Both the position numbers and the translations under genes were made by a program. A model generated the notes under the pieces. The model was not told where the DNA came from, searched no databases, and saw only the letters and a list, made by a program, of their open reading frames with translations. A DNA stretch of 64,000 nt from Dipteronia dyeriana (taxonomy: Eukaryota; Streptophyta; Magnoliopsida; Sapindales; Sapindaceae): assembly GCA_032871835.1 (NCBI GenBank), contig CM065297.1, forward strand, positions 88,247,052 through 88,311,051, in the 5' to 3' direction. Positions 55,457 to 64,000 of the stretch are shown here, in pieces (position 1 is the stretch's first letter; each line of letters starts with the position of its first letter).

Positions 55457-56103
55457 TAGGGAGCTTGCTATACTTAACTACTAACAGGCCCGATAGAGCC
55501 TTTATTGTTGGTGTGTGTGCTAGGTATCAAGCCAATCCCAAAGAATCCCATCTCTCCTCCGTGAAGAGAATCATTCGATATGTGAATAGGTCATCCAACT
55601 ATGGGATATGGTGCTCTTTTGACACTAATGCTAGTTTAGTTGGTTTAAGTGATGCAGATTGGGCAGCTAATTGTGATGATAGAAAGAGTACATCATGCGT
55701 TTGCTTCTTCCTAGGGAACAATCTTATGTCATGGTTTTACAAGAAGCAAAATTCCATCTCATTATCCACAGTCGAGGCCGAGTATATAGCCCCTGGGAGT
55801 GCTTGCACACAACTCCTTTGGATGAAGCAAATGCTTATGGATTATGGCTTTGAACAAGGTACTCTAACCCTTTATTGTGATAACTTGAGTGCCATTAATA
55901 TTTCAAAAAATCATGTCCAACATTCTAGAACTAAGCATATTGACATTAGACATTATTTAATTAGAGAGCTAGTTCAGAGCAAATGCATTGCACTTGAACA
56001 TGTGGGCACAAATGATCAACTAGCGGACTTGTTTACAAAACCATTAGATTCAGTTAAGTTTAAATCTCTTAGTAGGTCTATTGGGATTTGTCATATGCAT
56101 TGA
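55429..56103 (+). pseudogene. SIRE-like RNase H
   Basis: 224 codons with YLTTNRPDRAFIVGVCARY, GLSDADWAANCDDRKSTS (Asp), STVEAEYIAPGSACTQLLW (Glu), LYCDNLSAINISKN (Asp) and KHIDIRHYLIRE. It ends DSVKFKSLSRSIGICHMH, close to the usual end of SIRE pol. The stretch is uninterrupted. Confidence 0.9.
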
Positions 56104-57320
56104 TGAGTTTTGGTGTTTGATCCATATGGGGAGCTCAAGCAAAGAGAGCGAACTTGCATTCTAATAAGCAAAAAGTTGTTCAATTTTATGCTCTTTAATT
56201 AATTGTTTGAGTATCTGAGATGCATATATTATTATATGACTTTTTATTTAATAAGTGTGTTTTTGCCTTATTTGAAATGCATGTCTCATTTGTGTTCAAA
56301 CATGTATTTTTGGACTAGGAAATTTGATTGACCCAAAGTTTATCTCCATGTTTATGAAAACTTGATCTTGACATGCTTAAAGTGTTATGCATGATGAATT
56401 TATTGAATGCTTAAAAAAATGATTGCAAATGTGTGTGAGAGTGACTTTTGAGACTTCAATCAATAAGGATATTGTATCCATTTCAAGGATTTCACAATTC
56501 AATAGTCTCTCTCTCTACTTGTTGAACAAGGCTACTATCATACAGACATTTCGCCCGAAAAAATCTAAAAGGGTGCAATAGTCGCTCATGTCTTGTTTAA
56601 CTTGTAAAGCTTGATAGTTGCTCTTATTTTTTGTTAAACTATATCTTGTTATCCATTGACAATTTGGTGCAAATTGGTTTGACTCTTGGAACCTTAGTGT
56701 TATTTTCCTTTGCCAAATACCATGCTTTTGGAAGTTGATGTTGCATGTATTTCATTCAAGGCAATTTTTTTTTCACATGTTCCAATAAATAAAACTTTCA
56801 TGAATTTCTCTCCCTCTTAATTAAATACATAAAGTTATTGTATATGATTATGCATTTATATTGCAAATATCTCTCTTTGCTACAACATCCTGGTTGGAAA
56901 ATACTCTTTTGCCTATCTTGTGACAAAAAGAAGGAGTAATGTTGGATTTATGGGGAGCTTGTGTTGCTTTTGGGGAAGTTTGTGTTGCTTTTGCATATAA
57001 GAGGAGAATGTCATTTTTAGGGGGAGTTGACTTTGTGTTGTTAGCTTATGTGCATTGTTGATTTCATGTTACTTGTTTCTAAATTCATGCAAATTGCACT
57101 TGTCTTGATCCCTCTCATACACTTGTCTTGGAAAGTGTAGTTATTTGTTTTGTAGGGATGATCATTCTACAAGAGATGGAAGATTTGAAGATTTGAAGAT
57201 TTGAAGATTTAGCTTTAGGTATCTCGTGTAATATAGAATGCATTTGTTGACCTCTTGTTGTTTCTTATGTGTTTTGTTGTGAGGATACTTTGTGAGTGAG
57301 TGGCTTTGTCACAAAATAGC
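56104..57320 (+). other. SIRE-like 3' untranslated region
   Basis: Noncoding region of 1.2 kb between pol and the 3' LTR where SIRE relatives carry an envelope-like ORF; none remains here. It has two ggggagcttgtgttgctttt-like repeats (56953-56995) and purine-rich boxes such as tagggggagttgac near 57019, which may be relics of extra polypurine tracts. Confidence 0.6.
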
Positions 57321-57333
57321 CAAAGGGGGAGAT
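57321..57333 (+). other. SIRE-like polypurine tract
   Basis: CAAAGGGGGAGAT directly before the TGTAAGTTCC LTR start. Confidence 0.82.
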
Positions 57334-58887
57334 TGTAAGTTCCTTGGTGTTTGATTGACTTATTTCGTTGACAACCACATTTAGGGATCAATATGTAAGG
57401 GTAGTTTAGGGTTTCATTATTCGTAACCAAGCTCAAACATCAAAGGTAAAATCATTTGCTTAACTTTTATTGAAGAGGTATTAGTGCACACACACACTCA
57501 TGCATTTTCTTTTAATTATCTTGCATGCATGCTTATTTGCCATCTTGTGTGCCTTGTGTGTCTTAATTCTTGTTTGAGTGTTGAATGCATTTTTTTATGC
57601 CTTAAAAAGAGGATTTTGTTTTCCTCTGGCCCGCGGTTCAGACCGCTCTCCGTACAGTGCCTACTCCGCAGTCTGCACAGCGGTGTTTACCAGAGGCGGC
57701 ACGTTGTGGCTACCATGGCCTGTGCTTGTTGCATGCACCGCGGTCTCCCAAACGGAGTTTCACAGGCATTGCATGTTGTCCAGACCGCGCTCTGTGCACT
57801 TGCATATACAGCGGCCTACAGAGAGGTGCTGTTCAGGCGATGTACCGCTCTCTGTGTAGCGGTCTGGACACTTGCCTGTACCGCGGTATAGCCAGCGATC
57901 CTGATAGGATTTGGTTGCCCTTCTTCTAAAACGACACCATTTTGTGTAGGACACTATATATATGTTCTATTCTCTTCTCTTTGGTTCTCACGAGTCTAAG
58001 AAGCCATTTTTGTGTGTTCTAGCTTTTCTAGAGAGAGAGGGACTCCCAAACACTTATTTTTACTCAACCCAACTTCATCTCATGATCATCTAGCGTCATT
58101 CTAGGATCATCCAAGCATGGAGCATCATCTTCTTCTTACCTAGGTAACTTCTACATTCTCTAGACTTCATAGTTTCATTACAAAGACATGTATACCTAGG
58201 GTTTTAGACTTTATTGCATATTAAATGCTTGCTTGTATGTTTAACTGTTTTATGACATGCTTGTATATTGATTGTTGGTTGAGATGCATTAATTTGTGAT
58301 AGCTAGAATTTAGGACGGTTTTACCCTTCTAGCTAATTCTTCTTGCCTTTGCATTTAGAACATTGATATCTAGGATTTGCTTTAATTGTCATTATTAATC
58401 CTAGATAAGCATGAATGTCTTGACCTAGGATTTTTGCATATTGAATATTCTAGCATATTCACTTAGATTGCCATTATCTCTTCATTGTTGATTAAGCTTG
58501 TGGCTATGTGATTAGTGCACAAGGTTGGTGATCCAAAATCACTATTAAGGCCCACTGGGTAGAGTGAAAGGGTTAGTAACTGGAGGGTTAGATGGGAGGT
58601 CAACCTAGGTTGTAAACTTCCTCTCAATAGTGGATTTTGATGATCGAGTGTGACCCACTGAACAGCCCGTGGTTTTTCACATTTGGAGGGTTTCCATGTA
58701 TATATTGCGTGTTGTTATTGTTTTATGTTTTTTTGTCTTTTATTTGAACACTTGGTAGAATGTGGTAGAATTGATAATATTGATTAATTCACAAAATTGG
58801 TAATCTATCGAATTAAAACCTATTCAACCCCCCCCCCCCCCCCCCCCCCCCTCTAGGTTACAGACACACACTTTCTAGGGAATTTCA
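57334..58887 (+). repeat. SIRE-like 3' LTR, 1554 bp
   Basis: Starts TGTAAGTTCCTTGG and ends GGGAATTTCA. Contains a GC- and CpG-rich block (57625-57900), a TATA-like ctatatatatg at 57953-57963, an inverted pair gatccaaaatcactatt / aatagtggattttgatgatc (58530-58548, 58626-58645), the shared stem motif (58665-58704) and a run of 24 C (58828-58851). Short frames across the GC-rich block are not genes. Confidence 0.88.
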
Positions 58888-59344
58888 ACGATCAATATCA
58901 CACTCACAATCTACCACCAACAATTCAATCGATTACAGGAAAAAAATCATCGTCTAATAAGGATGGCTTCACAATGATAATAAGAAGAAAAAATAAATAT
59001 GGATGTGAGAAAACTGTAAATAAATATTATAAAACTTTTTTTTTTTTGTAGAAAATATATGTTGTATTAAGTTTGAAAATATGTAAAAGGGTAATCCAGG
59101 AAATAAATTAAAAAATTTAATAAAGCCATTTAATTTTATATCATTAAATTAAAATTTTAGAAGTTGGGGCATAAATAGTTCAGTAGTGGGGTGCCAATAG
59201 CACAACTCGGGTTTTAATTTATACCACATATAAAGTGACTTAAAAGTCCTTGGGCCATCCACATATATTATGTGGGCATTACCATGAATGCATGGTATAC
59301 TCTTTTTGGGCCATCTCCACATTTGGAGGAAACCCAACCCTACA
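58888..59344 (-). repeat. Tork-like 3' LTR, truncated
   Basis: It begins TGTAGGGTTGGGTTTCCTCC after the polypurine tract and continues for up to 457 bp to the SIRE LTR end. The U3-like part contains gtggatggccc repeats. The right boundary at 58888 is taken from the abutting SIRE LTR; some of the last bases may be unrelated flank. Confidence 0.55.
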
Positions 59345-59358
59345 AATCTCCCCTTTTC
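59345..59358 (-). other. Tork-like polypurine tract
   Basis: On the minus strand GAAAAGGGGAGATT directly precedes the TGTAGGG LTR start. Confidence 0.78.
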
Positions 59359-59508
59359 CGACTATGTGGAGGGATTCGCCATCCCGACGATTGAACAACA
59401 GGCTTCAAGCTTCTCCCTCGGTAGTGCCTTTGTCAACATATTAGAGCTATTGAGATCGGTATGGATTTTCTCAAGTTCAAACAACTGGTCATTAATAGCA
59501 TCTCTTAT

Positions 59509-60132
59509 TCAATGATACCTCACATCAATGTGCTTTGATCTTGCATGAAAAGAAGAATTCTTACCAAGGTGAATTGTGCTTTGACTATCGCAAAATACTA
59601 TATACCTCTGTTGCTTGAAACCAAGCTCTTGTAGATACCTCTTCATCCACAACAACTCTTTACATGCTTCAGTTGCTGCAATGAATTCCTCTTCGGTTGT
59701 AGAAAGTGCAACACATTTTTGTAACCTTAATTGCCAAGCAACAACTCCCCTCGCAAAAGTAATCAAGAAATCAGAAGTAGACTTACGAGTGTCCACATCT
59801 CCTGCCATATCTACATCTGTATAGCCAACTAGCAATGGCTTATCATTGCCAAAACCAAGTCTCAAACTGGAAGTACCCCATAGATATCTCATAATCCACT
59901 TAACTGCATTCCAATGCTCTCTCCCAGGATTGGACAAGAACCGGCTAACAACACCAACATCATAGGCTATGTATGGCCTTGTACATACCATTGCATACAT
60001 CAAACTTCCCAATGTTGAAGCATATGGAACCCTTTCAATGTCTTTCTTCCCTGCATCTGTAGAGGGACACTGCTCGGTGTTTAGCTTAAAGTGGGTAGCA
60101 AGAGGAGAGCTAACTGCTTTAGCTTTGTCCAT
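59509..60132 (-). pseudogene. Tork-like RNase H region
   Basis: 207 codons with PYASTLGSLMYAMVCTRPYI, VGYTDVDMAGDVDTRKSTS (Asp), ALSTTEEEFIAATEACKELL (Glu), VFCDSQSTIHLGKN (Asp) and SKHIDVRYH. It ends at a TGA where Trp is expected, and homology continues a little further toward 59400. Confidence 0.9.
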
Positions 60133-61258
60133 GTTGAACCTCTAAAGTCTCCTGTGATAGATATAACTTCTTGGAATTTCTCTCATGATGAATTCTTATG
60201 CCAAGAATTTGCTTTGCTGGCCCTAAATCCTTAATAGCAAAAGCTTTACTCAATTGCTTCTTCAACCTGTCAATCCTTGAAGAATTTCTACCAATAATCA
60301 ACATGTCATCAACATAAAGCAATAGTACAATAAAATCATCAGAGAATTTTTATACAAAAACACAATGATCAAAAGTTGTTTTCCGGTAGCCTTGCTCCCC
60401 CATAACAGACTCAAATTTCTTATACCATTGTCTTGGTGCTTACCTCAAACCACAAAGGCTTTTCCTCAGCTTGCACACATAATCTTCTTTTCCGTTTACC
60501 TCGATACCCTCTGGCTGCTCCATATAAATTTCCTTGTCTAAGTCACCGTGGAGAAAAGCAGTCTTCACATTCATCTACTCAATCTCCAAATGAAGACTAG
60601 ATGCTAGACCCTAAACCACACGAATAGATGACATTTTAACAACTGGAGAAAAAATCTCATCAAAATCAATACATTTCTTCTGACTGAATCCCTTGACGAC
60701 CAATCTAGCTTTGTATCGTGGTTGTTTGGTATGTTGTTCTTGCTTCACCCTGTAAACCCACTTGTTCTTCAAAGCTATTTTGCCTTTAGGCAACTTTACC
60801 AACTCAAATGTATGATTTTCATGCAGTGACTTCATCTCATCTTGCATGGTATCAACCCACTCCTTTTTGTATTCATCTTTCATGGCTTCTGCATAACATT
60901 CGGGATCTCCCCCGTTAGTCAGTAACACATACTCATGAACAGAATACCGTGTGGAAGGCTGGCGGTCTCTGGTAGACCTCCTGAGTGGAACATCTAGTGG
61001 AACTTCTGGTACTGGTGATTGCTCATGAATGTCATAATCAATTTCAACCTGTGTCTGAGTATCAACATCAACTGTACCATTCTGGTCATCCTGAACTTCA
61101 TCTCTAACCTGTACTGGCACATGTGTCAGAGGATCTTGATCCAAGTCTATCAAATCATCATCATATTGAGAATCCATTTTATCTGTCTTCTTAATATCAT
61201 GTATGGTTTGGTCTTCCATAAACACAACATCTCGGCTTCCTACAGGCGTTTTCTGCAA
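60119..61258 (-). pseudogene. Tork-like reverse transcriptase
   Basis: The N-terminal part (60611-61258) has PLRRSTRDRQPSTRY, WVDTMQDEMKSLHENHTFEL, LKNKWVYRVKQEQ and KARLVVKGFSQKKCIDFDEIFSPV. After stops near 60612 and 60576 (the latter CAG to TAG), the middle continues in frame around 60350-60570 (EDYVCKLRKSLCGL). The catalytic box YVDDMLIIGRN is intact in 60119-60322. At least four stops separate the pieces. Confidence 0.86.
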
Positions 61259-61288
61259 TGGATCATAAAACCTGTAGCCGAACTCATC

Positions 61289-62575
61289 TTAGCCATAACC
61301 AATAAATACACACTGCCTTGTCTTGAGATCAAGCTTAGACCTCTCATCTTTGGGAATATGTACAAAAGCCTTACATCCAAAGACACACAAGTGACTATAT
61401 GAAACATCCTTTCCCGACCAAACTCTGTCTGGAACATCAAAATTCAAAGGAACACATGGTGTGAGATTTAACACGTGTACAACGGTACTCAAAGCCTCAC
61501 CCTAAAAGGATCCTAGCAACTGTGCTTGTGAAAGCAAGCATCTCACCCTTTCAACTAGTGCCCTATTCATCCTCTCAGCTAGCCCATTCAACTGACGAGT
61601 CTTCGGAGGTGTCTTTTGATGCCTAATACCCAGCTGTTTACAATATTCATCAAAAGGACGACAATACTCACCCCCATTATCAATTCTAATACACTTTAAC
61701 TTCTTCCCAGTCTGTCTCTCAAATGAAGCCTGAAACTGTTTGAACACTGCGAACACTTGGTCTTTTGTCTTCAAGGTATAAACCCACAATTTTCTTGAAT
61801 GATCATCTATAAAAGTCACAAAATAGAGTGCACCACCAAGAGTTTTTAATTTTATAGGACAACAAATATCAGAATATACTAAATCAAGTATACCTGGTTT
61901 TCTTGAAGGAGGGGAAGTTTTAAAGGCAACCCTGGTTTGCTTCCCTACCAAGCAATGAGCATACTTCTTCAATGGAGCATTCTTCATTCCAAAAAGAAGA
62001 TTTTTCTTGGCCAAAACCATCAAACCTTTTTCACTCAAGTGACCCAGCCTTCTATGCCATAACTCTGTTGTACTTTCATTCTCCATTGTGTTGATAATAC
62101 AATCAAAAACTTTTTCCTGCATAAAGTACAATGAGGAGCACTTCTTGCCCTTAGCCACAATCATAGAACCTTTAGTGAGCTTCCAATGACCATCACTTAA
62201 GGTGTTGCAAAACCCCTCATCATCAAGCTTACCTACTGAAATTAAATTCAAGTGAATATCAAGGATATGTTTAACATTTTTCAGAAGCAATATCGTACCA
62301 TTATTGGTCTCCAAGCACACATCTCTCATGCCTATGGCTTTAGCCAAGCCAGTGTTACCCATCTTAACATCCCCAAAGTCTCCGGATGCATAAGCTGTAA
62401 AGAAATCTCGTCGCGATGTAGCATGAATGAAGGAACCACTATCAATCACCCAACTACTCATGGCATGCAAGGTTGACAACATCATCATCATACACAACAA
62501 GGAAATCATTTGTGATAGCAGAAACTCTGTCAACATCATTGCTATCATCCGTTTTCTTTTCTTTCCCTTTATCAT
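61289..62575 (-). pseudogene. Tork-like protease and integrase
   Basis: The frame 61502-62575 contains the protease box SWVIDSGSFIHAT, the LISVGKLDDEGF block, the zinc-binding ELWHRRLGHLSEKGL and CLVGKQTR, then the integrase core LVYSDICCPI (Asp), CIRIDNGGEYCRPF (Asp) and TPPKTRQLNGLAERMNR (Glu). The Gln-Gln-Asn of the usual TPQQNG box is altered (RQLNG). A stop splits off 61289-61492 (FGCKAFVHIPKDERSKLDLK), which ends in a TAA consistent with a lost Gln codon. Confidence 0.88.
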
Positions 62576-62589
62576 TTTTGTTGTCTCTT

Positions 62590-63301
62590 TTGAGTTGTCG
62601 ACAATACTTCTTTATATTCCTCTTTTGACCACAGTGATAACACTTAGCATTGGCAAACCTGTTGGACTTGCTTTTGCTTCTGTCTCTGTTCTTCGGACCT
62701 CTACTCTTACTCCTCCCACTTTTTTCTATTCTAAGACCTTTGACTGTGAAGGACCCTGTGACTTTCTTCTCATCTCTTCATTAAGAACACTGCTCTTAGC
62801 CAAATCCATAGTAACAACACCATTTGGAGCTGAGTTAGATACCGACATTCTAAACATCTCCCACGAGTCCGGTAATGTACCTAGAAGACATAACCCCTGT
62901 AGCCCATCTTCAAACTTGATATTCATCCTAGCCAACTGATTAAGAATTCCCTGGTAAACATTCAAATGATCTGATAAAGGAGTACAATCCTTGTATTTCA
63001 AACCTATCAACTTCTTTATTAGAAACAATTTATTGTTCCCAGACTTTCGAGCATACAGTTGTTCAAGCTTGTTCCATAAAGAACGTGCATGTTTTTTCTT
63101 ACTAACATGGTTCAAAACATTATCATCTACCCACTGCCTGATATACCCACACACTTGACGATGAAGCAAAGTCCATTTAGTATCACTCTTATCTTCGGGT
63201 TTCTGTTCCGCAAACACAGACAAGTAATAATCTTTAACATATTGCAGGTCCTTCATTTTTCCCTTCCACACATGATAATTAGAACCATTCAAATTAATCA
63301 T
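62590..63301 (-). pseudogene. Tork-like gag
   Basis: It starts at ATG 63299-63301 with [20 protein letters not shown], a standard Tnt1-type gag opening. UBN2 core: [20 protein letters not shown] and [20 protein letters not shown]. The frame runs to 62726; after a shift the zinc knuckle CYHCGQKRNIKKYC (62601-62643) appears with its His replaced by Asn. Confidence 0.87.
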
Positions 63302-63349
63302 TCTACTTTTATTAACCTCTATTGTTCAACACAAGGCACAAGATTAATA

Positions 63350-63368
63350 GAACCAGGCTTTGATACCA
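63350..63368 (-). other. Tork-like primer-binding site
   Basis: TGGTATCAAAGCCTGGTTC on the minus strand, complementary in its first part to initiator-Met tRNA, three bases after the LTR end. Confidence 0.82.
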
Positions 63369-63371
63369 CTT

Positions 63372-64000
63372 TGACAGGATAAAACGCACAAATAACAATC
63401 TCAAATAATATTTATCCTCTCTTGTGTGAACCTAATAGGAAGCAAATAAAATAGAGCAGCAAATAACACAATCACAAGTTCAATCACAAACACAAGAATA
63501 CCAAGAATTTTACGTGGAAAACCTCCCCGAATTGATGAGTAAAAAACCACGGGTCCTTTGAAATCTCCACTGTCAAAATATAATGGGCATACACATAATT
63601 CGCTCTAACTGAACTAGAGGCATATAACATAATAATCTCAAGATTAACTAATCTTGGCAACACATGCAATATTAGCAAGTAAAACAAGAGAGAAGAACCT
63701 ACGCAGATCAATGATCCAACTACCCATATCGTAGAGCCACGAGAGAAGAAGAATCTTTCCAAATTTCAGATCAATCGGACCACAAACCAAAGAGATATCT
63801 GCCTTTGAATAAACCTACGCAGCAGCTCCTCTGTTTTTATCCAGCCCTATTCAAAACCGTAAAACTCACAACAGAGAGCTCCGATTGACAATTCCACAGA
63901 CTAGAATGTAGACCCTTGTGTGATGAACACGCCTGCAAAATTTGAGCTCGATCGGACTACATATCGACCTCCGATTGCATCTGAACAGAAACCTCAGAAA
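63372..64000 (-). repeat. Tork-like 5' LTR, partial
   Basis: It ends (element orientation) TTTTATCCTGTCA at 63372. The stem motif lies at 63508-63555. The LTR start is beyond the window, so its length exceeds 629 bp. A short minus-strand frame at 63484-63762 is LTR sequence, not a gene. Confidence 0.82.

Larger units (their letters stand above)
50628..58887 (+). mobile_element. SIRE-like Ty1/copia retrotransposon, 5' LTR truncated
   Basis: Order on the plus strand: a 5' LTR remnant (50628-50824), Met-tRNA-type primer site, gag, protease, integrase, RT, RNase H, a 1.2-kb noncoding 3' region, polypurine tract and a 1554-bp 3' LTR (57334-58887). Integrase before RT marks it as copia. The large LTR, gag type and long 3' region fit the SIRE/Maximus lineage. 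No envelope-like ORF remains. Multiple stops disable it. Confidence 0.88.
58888..64000 (-). mobile_element. Tork/Tnt1-like Ty1/copia retrotransposon, incomplete
   Basis: Read on the minus strand: 5' LTR (from 63372 beyond the window end), primer site, gag, protease, integrase, RT, RNase H, polypurine tract and a truncated 3' LTR (59344 down to about 58888). Domain order and the similarity to tobacco Tnt1 place it in the Tork lineage. The 3' LTR end does not match the 5' LTR end at the SIRE junction, so it is truncated. Multiple stops disable it. Confidence 0.87.

Noticed and set aside
57484..57954. Overlapping Cys-rich frames of 64-135 codons
   Set aside because: They lie entirely inside the SIRE 3' LTR, in its GC-rich block, which explains the lack of stops.

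Overview
This is a plant nuclear window, probably from a eudicot: AT-rich intergenic DNA, plant-lineage transposons (MULE, L1-type LINE with a terminal RNase H, Tat-lineage Ty3/gypsy, SIRE-like and Tork/Tnt1-like Ty1/copia) and one ordinary two-exon plant gene. Nothing suggests bacterial, viral or organellar sequence. The species cannot be fixed from the sequence. The only host gene I can support is a type-I pectin methylesterase (pectinesterase with an N-terminal inhibitor domain) on the minus strand at 17290-19630. Nearly everything else is mobile DNA in various states of decay. || Layout. 418-2611: a MULE transposase broken by three lesions (minus). 3531-4208: a PIF/Harbinger-like MITE with a TAA target duplication. 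6350-7480: remnants of small DNA transposons. 8172-14825: a LINE of about 6.65 kb (minus), framed by a perfect 12-bp target-site duplication but no longer able to code. 14838-17279: intergenic. 17290-19630: the pectinesterase gene. 20276-32185: element A, a Tat-lineage LTR retrotransposon in minus orientation. 32186-35328: AT-rich spacer with MITE-like palindromes and a tandem array. 35329-50627: element C, an older related Tat element, split inside its 5' LTR by element B (35862-48223, plus orientation, 5-bp duplication ATAAG). 50628-58887: a SIRE-like copia element. 58888-64000: a Tork/Tnt1-like copia element (minus) that runs off the window. || Most interesting points. (1) Elements A and B each carry a second gene on the strand opposite gag-pol, between pol and the 3' LTR. 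It has an N-terminal putative-gypsy-type-transposon domain, an acidic middle and a coiled-coil tail, and it is interrupted by a short intron at the same position in both copies. (2) A and B are inverted relative to each other with their 5' LTRs facing, and are clearly diverged over most of their length, yet share about 1.5 kb that is almost base-for-base identical, noncoding DNA included; this looks like gene conversion or a recombinant ancestor. (3) Their 3' untranslated regions hold an 86-91 bp tandem repeat, about 3 copies in A and 8 in B, a plausible satellite seed. (4) LTRs of three unrelated families (Tat, SIRE, Tork) carry the same extended motif with a GTGG...CCAC stem near the LTR 3' end. 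No intact autonomous element remains: every gag-pol has nonsense codons, many explained by C-to-T change at CAG or CAA, and A and B share a catalytic Asp-to-Asn change in integrase.
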